Shown here: positions 10,833 through 22,628 of the stretch, piece by piece
Numbering within the stretch: the first letter of the stretch is position 1
How the letters are laid out: each line of letters opens with the position of its first letter
NCBI GenBank assembly: GCA_033439255.1
Contig: CM065878.1
Span: forward strand, 3,844,001 to 3,908,000
Source: Hericium rajendrae
Taxonomy: Eukaryota > Basidiomycota > Agaricomycetes > Russulales > Hericiaceae
Length of the DNA stretch: 64,000 nt
Reading direction: 5' to 3'
The notes under the pieces: generated by a model
What the model saw: only the letters and a program-made list of their open reading frames with translations
Databases searched by the model: none
Told to the model about the DNA's origin: nothing
Position numbers and translations under genes: made by a program

Positions 10833-13800
10833 CTATGCCCGACCACCCTTCTTTTTCTTGTTCACGACCTTGAACCCACCCCACTCCGACTGCTGCGACG
10901 GCTTCGGCTGTGCCTTGAGCACATCCGCGATAGATGGCTGCTTGCCGGCGCCCTTTGCGAGATGCGGCGTCCGCTTTCCGCTTGGAGACAAACTCTTCCG
11001 CAAAGCGACGGCCGTCCAATGTCGTGCTATTTGCGTAGATAAGCTCCGAGATGATCTCCTTGGTCGTGGAATCGACATCAAGAGGAAATGTCAAAAGCAT
11101 TGACATGATTTCCTCAACTGTTAATCATCCAAAGAAAAATCAGTGTACGACTCATGTAACGTAGTCCAGAGACGTACAGTTAACAGAGCTATTGAGGCCC
11201 TTCAGTGAGTCGGTCAACCATTTCATGAAGTCGGTGGAAGGTGCGATTGGAGTCTCCTCGATCTTGGCTGCTGCGGGTGCGGCTTTAACTGCTGCTGGGA
11301 CGACAGGTCGTGCTGCGGGAGTAGCAGTCGTAGCCCGAACGGGAGCAGCTGCCGTGGTAGACGCAGAAGGCGTCACAGCAGGCCGTACAGCTGTAGTTGC
11401 GACAGGTGTCGACGACTTGCCATTGGACCCCACAGTAGTCCAAGCAACCCCTGCAGACTGTGAAGGTTGCGGAGACTATCGATTCTAATGTTAGATCGTA
11501 CGGAAATAGGAAGTGAGCCTGCGCCCACCTTGGTCGTAGTCTCTGCGTAAGCACGACGAGCTGCGGCTGCGGCAACAGTGTCCTTTGCGGCCAGCTTCTT
11601 ACGTCTCTCTTCCTCTTCTTGAATCTCCTTCATAGTCTTCTTCGTAGCTTGCGGCTTCGTGCCGTTTGTCCACACGGGCGCGGGGCTATTAGCGGCTACG
11701 GAAGTAGCAGGTGTCGAGGTCGCGGTGTCTTTGACCGTTGGGATACTACGCGATGAACCAACCTTCGATGTTGGAAGGCCCCAGGACGCAGTGAAGGATT
11801 GGGCCTCTTCTGCTGGGGTAGGAGCCGCACCCTGAGCAGCCCGAGTAGCGCGCTCCCGCTCCCGTTCAGCAGCCTTGCGAGCCTCTTGCTTCTTGGTCTC
11901 TGCCTCTTGGATCTCACGCAAGCTTGGAGTGGCGTTGGATACCTTTTTCTCCTCTTCCACCGTGACCGTTGACCAAACTGGCTTCGCTGGGACTGCGGAT
12001 GATGCGGTAGACGGGCTCTTCGCCTCCTGCGGTGGAGAAGGGGCAACTACGGGAGTAGGTGCGAGGCGAGTTGTCGAAGGCCGACGAGCTTTGCTTGGGG
12101 CTGGCGGTGTCGCATCAGGTGTTGGAAGAACAGGTGCCGTCTCCATCGGCGCCTGTTCAACAATGGGCTCGGTCGACTCAACAGGGCTGGGTTCGTCATG
12201 ATGCTTGTGCAAAGCCTCTTCTTGCTCCTGCTGCTGGTTGTGTTGACCAAGATTGTCAACCGTAAGACTGGTGGGCCCATGTGCGGGTCCCCAACCATCG
12301 TCGGCGATGCTTTGGGAGGCAGCGTGCCAAGGTGACTGTTCGTCAACTACAGAGGCAGGTATGGAGCCCTGAGTCGTCCGGGCCCATGAAGAGGACTGTG
12401 GGGGCACCGTTCTTACAGAGGTTGTGTTGCTGACAGTTGGAAAAACATTCTGGTCAAACGGTCCAGGTCCAGCTGCAGGCCGTCTCGGAACGTTGTCATC
12501 ATTGACACCCCAACGGGACTGCGTAGCCGACCTTGGCTGCAGGACTGTGGGCTGCTTTCACGTGTATTGTGGGCTGTCCAGATGAGGGGCCTAACGATGT
12601 CACAATGGGAGGAACTTGGGCTGGGGCTTGTGGAGAGGCATACTGCATTGACGGCGACTGCGAGTAAGCTTGACTGAGGGCTGGCGTAGCGTAAGGTGAT
12701 GGGTTCTGCAGGCTGTTCGTATATTCTCCAAGCACTGCGCCCCCGGGATGATCGCGTTTCTCTTCATGTAGGAAAGAATCGCGAGTACCCAAACGAGAAA
12801 GATCGCGCTGATTAACTGCGCCAATGTTACCACCAAAGGGACCACCATAACCATCGTTCTGCGGACGGCCGTTAGCAAAACCTCTTGAAAGAGCCGCTTG
12901 GGACGCAAATGTAGGATCCACCCCAGGGATAGTACTCGGAGTGAAAGGACCTGTGGAATCAATTAAGTCCATTCGTCCGGCCGTCCCAGCAGGCCAAAGG
13001 TTCTGACTGGGATGAGTCTGGGAACCGAGGCCGAAACCATCGATGGAAGGGGTCCCAACGGCAGGCGCATTGCTAAATCCAGATCGCACGGCAAATGCAT
13101 CGTAGGGCGAGTCATTGAAGCCTGCTCTCCTTGGGGCCGAAAAGGTAGGGGGTTCTGCCATGAAAGTACCATTCCTCGAGCCACCCGGGGAACCACTGAC
13201 AGGGAAGACATGCCCACCAACGCGACCAGCTAATGCAGCGGGGTCGGGAGACTCACCGAATCTCCCAACACCAAACGACGAGGACGGAGAGTTGGACGCA
13301 GTGGAACCGGAAGCAAAATACGAGTCCAGAGCCGCAGTATGTATGGATCGCAAAGGAACTGGCTGATATGGCGCAGTGAAGCTGCTAGCTGCGGCAGCGC
13401 TATCCAGTGACGGCTCAGTTGGACGAGAAAGGCCTGGGGGTGCTTGATCTCGGACGACAGGACTCAAGAACAGCTTTTCTCCACTGGCTCGACGGGCAAG
13501 CTCGCCCACGGATGTCCAGTCATGATCCAGGTGAGTCCGTTTCATCAGCAGATCAGCGCTGAAATAGCCACCGTCATACCACTTCTGCATGATATCAGCA
13601 CGGAAAGGCCCTTGTAAAATCAAGTCAGTAGATATATCAGACATGAGGTCGTGGATAGACGTACCTTGTATCTGACCTTGCGGGTCCAAGTAAGACCATT
13701 CGACAGTAGCCAAGTCAACGATGCCCGGTGGTGGCTGGGTAACGTCCGGGACTTGACCTGACTGCCCTCCCCCAGTCGTCCTAGGATTCTGACCTGAAGC

Positions 13801-14835
13801 AAGAGTGGCAGGAACAAGAACGTCGTTGCCGCCTGGATGAGTCCCGTCCTTCAGCGAAAGATTATCCATTGGCAGCCGTCACACCTGAAGCCCTTAAAGC
13901 GTTTCCGACGCTAGGGTTCTGACCACGGCCGTCGTCAGTGCTGTGCTCTTCTTCTTCCTCCCTGATTTCGTGGCCCTTATCATAAGGCTCAGGCTCGCCG
14001 TCGCCGCGCGAATAAGTTCCCGCCTTTGATCCACTCTCAGATCTCTTCCTCCTAGACGTCCAAGATTCTCCTGCATTGAGGACTCCGTCGAAGCCTGGGG
14101 TCAACGGTCCACGCGAGCGGGGAGAAGACAAGCCACCATCGCGCGACGAGTTGACGGCGTTTTGTGTGGTTGAGAGCGATAGTTTGCGAGGCATAGTCAA
14201 CGGTGGTTGGTCTGGGAGGTCCATGTAAGCACGCGGAAAGAAACATAGACGGGAGAGGACGATACCTGATCCCTCTCTCCGCCTTCCTATGAGGTTTCCG
14301 AACCTCTCCCTCATCGGACTTCCCGTCCCAGACTGGTCGCGCATAAGCTTGTTTCGTTCCGCAGATTGCGTGGCAAGAGGCGAAGACAAGTAGTCGCTGG
14401 ACTGGCGCCGTCGGACCTCCGAGTTAAGGGGGCCGGCGAAAAGCTGCAAGATGGAGGTCGGCCAAATTTTCCACACACATAAACGCGACTCAGCCGCACC
14501 TTCTTCTCTGCCTCGTCCCATTCTTTCATAGCAATGGGATCATTGCCAACTTCGCGCACCACCCCTTCCCATCTTTCAACTTCCAGTCCGAGTCCGCTCT
14601 GTCCCCCACGTTCTTTGTAAATCCTGAGAAGGTCCTCCTTAGAATACCTGAAGGGGTTGACAATGTCGAGCTTCTCCTGAGGCATATTCGAGTTCGGCGT
14701 GACGAGAGAGGAGTAAGACGACATCCCGGGAGACGCTTGACTAATTGAAGGAGGCGGAGATGGGGGGTTTTGTGGGCGCGAGGAATGCTTGGGGCGCATC
14801 CACTCGGGACCGAAGTGCATTGTGGTGGCAGTCAT
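10833..14835 (-). CDS. GYF-domain protein (SMY2/GIGYF-like)
   Basis: Adaptor that binds proline-rich ligands; the family acts in mRNA repression and ER-Golgi traffic. The start at 14835 (MTATTMHFGPEWMR) is the usual basidiomycete N-terminus of this family. An acidic Ser-rich region follows, then the GYF domain at about 13730-13530: W-S-Y, then GPFRADIMQKWYDGGYF, matching the W-x-Y...GPF-x4-M-x2-W-x3-GYF signature, split by an intron. The long middle part is Pro/Ser/Gly-rich; a coiled coil with EEEKK, KKQEARKAAERERER and IQEEEERRKK lies about 12000-11590. The C-terminal block contains FMKWLTDSLKGLNSSVN and ends GGFKVVNKKKKGGRA. A 52-nt intron at 13884-13833 removes TAA and joins the N-terminal frame to the GYF frame. 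Frame slips near 12532 and 10952 are described under findings. Confidence 0.88.
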
Positions 14836-15126
14836 TGTGCTAGGTTACTTGAAGGGGATTGTAAGCAAAGAATGCTAGATGATGTTGTCGCGGTGTGGGC
14901 GCAAGCTGGGGAGGGTAGATCTTCTCTGAGCGAGCGAGCTTCAGATTTGGTGGCAAGTGACCAGCGGCAAGCGCGATTATATTCCGCATTAGGGCAGGCA
15001 ATTAGCCACTCCGCAAAAAAAAACAAAGCTCTTTCGGCATGTATGAACAAATGCCCTTTTGAAATCAATGTAAACTACATTAAAAGATGCTTTGGACATT
15101 ATCTACGCCGTATATGCCTCCTCTCA

Positions 15127-17615
15127 TTATGTGGATGCTACTCGCCATTTACTGATGGGTAACGCTGACAAATCAAAGGCATCAGACAAGCCGACGAGAA
15201 AGTTAACAGAGAAAACATACCTTGCAGCTTACGAGCGGTCGGGATGATATATGCAATAAGGAATATGAGTCCGAATGTCATGCATAGCCCTGATACGATG
15301 AAGTAGCCATCACGCTCGGTAATGCATGTTCCCCCGAGCTCAGAACAATGAGCCTTCCCCTGGTCTGAAACGCACTCCGCAGCTTTATAGACGCGTCAGG
15401 TGCCAATGGAGCGAAGTCAAACGATAGAGAAACCAACCTTTGACACTCAAGGATTCGCCAGATTCGTCCACCTCACACGTTGCGATGCTGAAATAGTCCA
15501 CACCTTCAAGATGGTCAGACCATAGGTACTGCCACCAGTCCATAAGACTCGCCTTTCAATACAAAAAACTTAGGCCAGGTTCCCCCAAGGTTGGTGAAGG
15601 TATTAAGGAGCTGCCGAAGGATAATCAGACAAAGACCTTGAGATGTGGAAACAAACAACTGACGGTCATGTAGGTACCTCCGATGAGGGGGTCCGAGATC
15701 GTGGTGTGAAAAGCGGATATGCCGACAAACTGTATAGTGCTGTAGCTTTGTCAGACTTTGCATCAATGACAATCAGAAGACATTGACCTGGAGAAAGATG
15801 CCAACACAGTCTGGATGACCAAGAACACGAAAAACCCAGTTGATATCGGTGAAGAGGGGAAATTATAGACGATGAGAGTTGCAACCAAGGCGAAGAGCAA
15901 TCTTGGCCAGAATGCCAGAAGCCAGGGACGTAAAGGTTGTCCACCTCTCGACCAGCTGGCTGCCAACCATCCTCCTACCATTTGAAATGGAAAATCAATG
16001 AGGACTGCGACGGCCATGTCCTCTTTCCCAAGGCCTTTCTCCACAAGTTTCAAGGACGTGACGGCATCCGTAGCCGCAAATCCGACCTTTGCGAAGAGAT
16101 GTAGAAGAAGTATTGACTGAACATCTAGAAAGCTCGACTTAACATTATACGAAGAGATCGTGAACGAAGAATTTACGTCTCAGCTTCATAATGCTCCAAA
16201 TTGTCTTATAAACGCTTGTCACATTCATGTCTTTCTCCTCCAAGATCTCTTTTCGCTGAAGAACTGTTTTAGATTGCGCAGAGACAGTGATGAAGATCCC
16301 TCACCTCCTTCTGGAAGAATACCAACCATAAAGTGACTCCGTAGCATATCAAACTCCAAAAACGCAGATATGTGCGCAAAGACAAGTGTGGTATGCCCCA
16401 TTTCTCACTTAGAAATGGATCAGTATAGATTGAAGCGTAGCAATATCGATGTAATGGCTGACCTGAACGCTTCACTGTTTAATGCAAGGAAAACGGTGAA
16501 CGACATAAAGAAGCCGGTGTTGAGGCCGATCGTTTGACATGTCGAAGCATAAGAAAGATTTTCTTGCGATAGCAATGTGAGAGCCCAGCCTACACGGGCA
16601 CGTGTCAAAGCCTATCTATGAGGGAAATTGCTGTATCACTGACCATCAACGGCAATATCTATGATATCGGTAAGCTCAATAACAACACAGCGATGCAGAA
16701 AAAGAAACAGGCTTACCTTGTGTGGCCGCGAATAGTACAAGCGAAGTGAAGACAACTGTCAGAGTGTAGACATAATCTGCTGGCTGTGATGCTAAGTCAG
16801 TCCTGTCTACAGAGCGAAGACAGTATGTGACCGACATTCTCCATGAGCTTGTCGACATTGAAGGATATCCACAGCATCAGTGTCCCAATAATAAATTGCA
16901 TCGGTATAATCCATGACTTCCTACGGCCAATCGAGGGAATGAATTTTGAATCCACTATTGGTGACCATAAGAGCTTCAGCGAATAAGGATAGCCTGATAG
17001 GGCGAATATAGCAAGTTGGGAATAAGATAGATGCTCTCGCAGAAGGAATGGCACGGATCCTGTGCTGCGTCAGTAAACGTTCTTAGCCCTCCGATCGGAT
17101 TCACTCACCCAAGGCCAAGCCGATCTGCACCGCCGGCACAAGAGCTCAGCCTGCGACATGTGAGATACCAAGCTAAATACGTACAGGGACCCCTGAATTA
17201 AATCTAGAATTTCCTAAATATTGGTGACGTGTCATATGTGGGATAACAGGGAGAACATACAGAGGACGGACAAAAGGACCATAGCTCTCTTGTCTTCAGA
17301 CGTGAGCTGCGCCTTGCCATCCTTCTCGCCCGTCGCATCGCCATCGGCCTCATCTACATCAAGTCTCGCTTGTCGTCTCTGTCCTTCGTCGAGAAGAGAC
17401 AGTTCCACCTCGTCCATGCTCGCGTCGCCTCCGTTCGGCCACTCGCTGGGACGAGAGGACCGAGGCGTACGAGGAGAAACCTGTATGCTGTCAAGCGAGG
17501 TTGATACAGCGGGGCGACGGCTACCCGGCGCCATATGCTTCTCGCTTTCGTCTGCAGGAGCCTTACGCCGCTGTCTTGCTTGTTTCGACTGCTGATTTGC
17601 CTGACGCGCCTTCAT
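15127..17615 (-). CDS. Acetyl-CoA transporter, SLC33A1/Acatn family (MFS-like)
   Basis: Multi-pass membrane protein; the family moves acetyl-CoA into the ER/Golgi lumen for protein and glycan acetylation. The start at 17615 gives a hydrophilic cytosolic N-terminus of about 115 residues ending TSEDKRAMVLLSVLC, then membrane segments in many small exons. Family blocks visible: PFLLREHLSYSQLAIFALSG, YPYSLKLLWSPIVDSKF, GRRKSWIIPMQ, ENLSYASTCQTIGLNTGFF, RFWSLICYGVTLWLVFFQKE, KVGFAATDAVTSLKLVEKGL, FPFQMVGGWLAASWS, NLGGTWPKFFVLK and, near the end, ITERDGYFIVSGLCMTFG. A last intron (donor near 15214) joins to ALPISKWRVAST and the stop at 15127, the typical C-terminus of this family. About twelve exons; individual boundaries were not all verified. 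Confidence 0.88.
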
Positions 17616-18068
17616 TCAAAGCGGTAATGTGGCAGTGGAGGTTAAAGGAACTGGTCTGTGTTGCCACGCAGACAGTTCTGAAGGGGTTTCAAAGGAGGGA
17701 TAGAGAAATAAGTGTACAGGCTTGACTGCGCGTAAGGAAAGGTGTGTGCTGGGCGTCAAATGGGTGACGGACGGACAACTGGCCATCCGCGCTCAAAGGC
17801 GGAGTGATTCAGGTAGAGTCCCACGTGACTCAATATATGTGCTTCTGAATCTCAGGTTGCCAGCAACTTGTCAGTGATCTGGACTCAAGTAATAGGGCAG
17901 GACCATCGCAAGGGAATACTTGTTCATTGTGAAGTTCAAAGTCAAATACACAGAACGACCGTTCGAAATGTACAACGAAATCTGGCTCGAAACAGCAGGC
18001 GCTTAACAAGTGACGGTATCAGACTCAGTACTTAAAAAGGAGCCTAAGACGCGCTGAATGTGGGGAAT
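17616..18068. other. Spacer between two minus-strand genes
   Basis: Contains the promoter of the acetyl-CoA transporter gene and the 3' end region of the GH127-like gene. No ORF with family signal was seen. Confidence 0.4.
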
Positions 18069-21000
18069 TCACCAATACGGAGCTTCGTAGACTGGAAAGA
18101 TGACCAAATCATTATATTTCCGCTCGGTAAACAAGAAGAAACCGCTCACGCCGAAAGGCCACAGGGTGATGTTCGTCGGCGCTCCAGTGCATGATGGTGA
18201 CTGAGGCGGTGATGAGGCAAATGTGCTGCCGGCTACCGGCCAATCAATCAGACAAGCAGTTGCGGATATCTTGAACGGAGGCAAGCCAGAGTCGAAAATC
18301 GGAGAAGGTAATGCACCGGACGCGGGCGTGTCGTCGCTGAACCTCAAGGAAGACGGATCGATGGCGTATTGCCAGTCGGTTGTGGGTTCGAATTGCAAGT
18401 CCACTGCACGGCTCTCTTGCGAATTTCGAGTCAGGACAGTTTGATTCCTCGGAATGTCGAATGCATAGTGTAGAGGGCCGCGATGCACGGCAATTGAACC
18501 ATGAGGGCGAGATTCTTAGGGTGGATAATATATATGGCACGGATATTGCCCAAAACACAGATGCACTTGCCTGTCGTAATCTCCGCAGGAAGATTCAAAA
18601 CAAATTTCGTCATACCAGCGCTAGCCTTGACAGCTTGCAAACCGTTCTGAGGCGAAACAGGTTGTGCCGAGCCTCCGTTGACCGTAATTGTGCCGTTAGT
18701 GACCCAGCTTGGGATGCGCACGTAATAAGTGAACGCTTTTTCCGCCGTAATTGTCGTGGTGAGTGTATCGCCGAACGGGTAAAGCGTGTCCACACTTGCG
18801 GAAACAGAGTTTCCTGTATGGTCGCGGGGAGCTCCAGACGAAAACCGGAATCGTTTTTGGCAGGCGCTCACCTCCCGCAAGTGTCGTTTGAGTACTGAAT
18901 GGCCCGAGATACAGATGAACAAGCGACTCTTGGTCTGGTGTTGTCAAGAAGGAGTTCGAGATGAATTTTGGCCAGCCTTGTGGGTGATTGACAGTGCAGC
19001 ATCTTTCAAAGAGGTCAACGATGATCACACATTTCACTGTTCAAAGCCACTCACGGATAATTAGGTTCCAGGCCGAAAACATTCGAGTAAGGCCTTTCAA
19101 AGCAGGAATAAGCACATAGCCGGACGGGTGCGAGATATTACATACCCGTCTTCGGGGAACGGGTTCCTGCGAACAGTTTAGCAACATACCGGTGTTAACT
19201 CGCATTTGGAAACTTACGGAGTCATATTCTGCGCAGCAATCTGGTTTTGCTCCTGTAGGTATTGTCGGGACCACATGTCTGTAACAGTCTGGTCACCGAC
19301 TGTTGCCTACAGCAGTTGTACTGTATCAACTAACCTCCAGTAACTGTGGCTGGAAGTGCATTGTACGTGATCCTTTCGACCTGTTAAGAGGTGTAGATAT
19401 TCAGTTGGACAGAATTCGACCGGAATGAATACAAAAAGCAAACCCGGTCCGCGAATTTAGGATCCCCGATAACTTGGTAGAGATATGATCCACTAAAAAA
19501 GTCGCATTACTATTGATGTAGGAAATGCCACAAGCAAATACTGACGAGAACATGGTTTCCTGAGTGATATGATCCGTGAGCTTGTGGGCTGATTTGATAG
19601 ACTCGTTCACATACCACAACCAAGCATAGTTCCGTTCTAAAAATATGTCAGCTAGTGCACACCATGCAGTAAAATCGTATTCACCCTCGAACGGCTTCAA
19701 GTCCTGCGAGATATTCATCTGCAGCATAGATACCCGACGGGCGCCCATGATATTTGAAAAGAAGATCCCATCCTTGGCTTGCCCTGTCAAGGTCTATAGC
19801 AGAAGGCTGTCAACAAGAACAATGGATTACGAACGAGATGAATTACCAGATTGATTGTGCGTGAATCTATATGTTGCTGGCAATGCCTTCAGACCCTCAG
19901 CCATATTGACACCGTGCCAGGTCAGGACGGGGAAAGGATTTTCAAGATGTTCGACTGGTCCAGTCGGAAAGTACTTTATGCCAGGTGAACGGAGTCGTCA
20001 GACGTTATGGGTTGAAGTGGTCTACCTGTGCATCAAAGACGGACTCCCAGGGATCCCCAGTCCACTTTAGCATCTTCATCGTATCGATAAGGAGGTCTTC
20101 TTGACCATTAGGATGGAGGTCATACAACCTGTAAAAATCACGCTGATTTTAACTGCTTATATCCTGCTCGTGCCTGCTAAAACATACCATTGCAATGTAA
20201 TGACGAAATCCTCCCAGCGCGTTTCGGTCCAGTCCTCCAGACCTTCTCCGTTGTGCAGCATCGTATTGGCCAAAGAGACGAACTTGTAGAAAGCCGTGAC
20301 GACACGGTCAGTCAATGATGGATCCGCCTCGACCATCTGGATGGCTCCAAAGAAGAAAGGATATCTACACGGCGGATAAGTGGTTGGTAAGGCCGAAATG
20401 AAGTCCGCTGCCCACCTGCCCCAGAGGTACCTTGGCTTCGTGGTGTTCACTTCTGGGCCCAACCATCCGGTTTCATCCTGGTGATCGAGAACATAATCGA
20501 GGAACTGCTGCGTTTGAGACTTGATGGTAGTGTCATTGATGAGGACACCGTTGGGTACCATGCCGTTCTAGTATCGATTCTCATTGAGCATCGCAAAAAA
20601 TCGCAAACTCTTATGCGCTTACAAACCAGTAACTTCCAGCTGTAAGGCATATGGTCAGCCCTTATCGACTGACGAATGAATGTCAATTGAATACCTTCTT
20701 CCAAGTTCGAATAGTACGAATCTCCTCCTACCCAGTCACTTTGCGCGACACTGGAACAACGGCTGAGAAATGCAGCCCGCTAAATCATGGCGAGACAACA
20801 TACTAGTCGTAGAACTGATGCTCATGGCCGGCAAGACCATTCGTCTGGACCATCAACTAGATTTGAGCGTCAGTTGTGGCGGCCTAATGGGTAAGAGAAT
20901 GAGAGATACTTGATCATGCAACCACCCACTCGGTGTGATAGCACCCAGAGGTAGGCTCAAAAACTTTTTCGGAGCCACTGGGAGTGTGATTAGAGGCGTG

Positions 21001-21091
21001 AAGACGTCACACAAAATATGGACCTACAGCCGCTCTGAGCGTTCGTCACGCCGGATACGACAACTAACGCAAAGGATGTGAGAATGAGCAT
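18069..21091 (-). CDS. Secreted GH127/DUF1680-like glycoside hydrolase
   Basis: Predicted secreted (alpha/alpha)6-barrel glycosidase; the GH127 family includes beta-L-arabinofuranosidases, but the fungal branch is little characterised, so the substrate is left open. The start at 21091 gives a signal peptide MLILTSFALVVVSGVTNAQS. Then come KKFLSLPLGAITPSGWL, NGLAGHEHQFYDY, WVGGDSYYSNLEE, FLDYVLDHQDETGWLGPEV, GEGLEDWTETRWEDFV, DLHPNGQEDLLIDTMKML, TWHGVNMAEGLK and LEPNYPCCTVNHPQGWPKF. The Cys-Cys pair in the last block fits the zinc-thiolate site of GH127. A beta-rich C-terminus (RIPSWVTNGTITVNG) ends EAPYW. About thirteen exons. The intron at 18570-18515 has a GC donor (GCAAGT...AAG). No frame break was found at the joints checked. 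Confidence 0.85.
18515..18570 (-). other. GC-AG intron of the GH127-like gene
   Basis: Splicing GACAG/GCAAGT...CTAAG/AATCT keeps the frame and restores the conserved block ITTESRPHGSIAVHRGPL. No GT donor in the correct phase is available, so a GC-AG intron of 56 nt is the best model. Confidence 0.75.
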
Positions 21092-22628
21092 CTTGGGATG
21101 AAGGCGTTAATCAAGCTATGACCGCTCGGTCTCGCCATTTGTACCAGCTGCAAGATCTGCCTCGACTTGGCTTCGTTGGAAGACCTCCGCTATAAAACCT
21201 CATGACAGAAACAAAAACGGCAATGAGAGCTGTCATGAGACGGGAAGCTATGGGCTACGGAGGCCGATAAGTGGATTCCATCGTTAGAAGGCAGGAACAA
21301 ATGGGATCTCGTACTATGCTCTAGGCATTCTAGTAATAAGAATAAGCTCTATCTTCCCCGTATCTAGGACCAAAGCACATGGTCGTAGAGCAATGCTATC
21401 GGCACACCACTCCCCTCGTGTGATGATGAAGACGAGAAGGAATCTCCCGTGAGGGAACCGGTGACGCATACATTGTCCGTGGATCGCTCGACCATGCGAG
21501 CGGTCCGGATGGGAAGATGTGGTGTCGCGGGATGACCTTGACTATCGGAAAACGGAAGAGACATATTGAAGAAGATTGTCCGGCAGACTTGTAGCCTGCA
21601 AACTGAGTGCGTCCGAATCGTGAGCACCATGAAGGTCATGCATGAGAATAATCGTATTAGAACATTCTGGCGGCTTAGGTCTACAACGTACGATGGTGGA
21701 GAAAAGGCTGATAAACGTCAATACGCGACAGGAGGCCCATGTGAGTCTGGTTCGAAGACATTCAAGGACATGACCATTGTTGTCGTTCGTCTCGGGGAGA
21801 GATAGGAAGAATGGCAGGAAGAACAGATAGTACATCGGTGTTGTGGGCAAGCTTATTTCGGTTCCCGGCGCGCGCTCCCGAGTCCTTCTCGGACTCAATT
21901 GCTTCTGGCAACCAACGTCTATGTCAGTTATCACAGCCAGTCCATCAAAATGAAAGGTATGACGTGGCTCATTGTAATATCTCAGGCGTAAGAATCAGTT
22001 TGCTATGGGCCTGGCAGTGGGAGCATTGCGTCGTCCCACAGCTTGCGGCGAGTCATCTTCTGTCGTCTTTGCATCGTCTCGCGCCGAATTAGCCTGCAGA
22101 TAACAGGCTTTTCTTTGGATGGCAGATGGCAGATCCTTGGTTCAGTGCCTTTCCAGCTTTGGTGTATCTCAGGCCGTCCATAGCCTATGCCTCACGTTTG
22201 CATCGTGTTCCACCTGGGATTCGACATGCTGGTGCTCATTACTTCTACAACTGTATGAAGAATTGCAAAGTCGGGGTGGTGTGTGATCTTTTCCAGATGC
22301 GTAGGTGATCTTTCACCCCACTGTGCAATTGTTTTCAGATGCTGTTGGCTCGTTCACCTTCAGCATCTGGATCTTCCGCATCAAGCCTGCCAAGCCTGCC
22401 TTTGGCAGGCTTGTCCTTGATATATTTGATATGCATATGGAGGTTGCGAGGTTGTGGATGTGCGAGAAAGGCTTTGGCGAGGCGTCTCATCAAGTATATG
22501 TATAACGTCACTCGTCGCATATTCGTGGATAATCGCACAGTCGGACACTTCGGAACGAAATCTACCATGTGGAAGGGCTATGGCAGAAACTAGATCAGCT
22601 TGTGAACAACCTTGGGGAGATCAGAGCC
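21092..22628. other. Intergenic, contains a 10-bp hairpin
   Basis: Upstream of the GH127-like gene and downstream of the OPT gene, both on the minus strand. Several ORFs of 60-130 codons overlap on both strands without recognisable domains. One perfect hairpin is listed separately. Confidence 0.4.
22391..22413. repeat. Perfect inverted repeat (10-bp stem, 3-nt loop)
   Basis: CAAGCCTGCC-TTT-GGCAGGCTTG; a further half-copy (AAGCCTGCC) directly precedes it. About 215 bp downstream of the OPT stop codon would be upstream in window coordinates, so this hairpin (right-hand neighbour 22629) lies in the 3' flank of the OPT gene and could aid 3'-end formation, but function is unknown. Confidence 0.6.
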
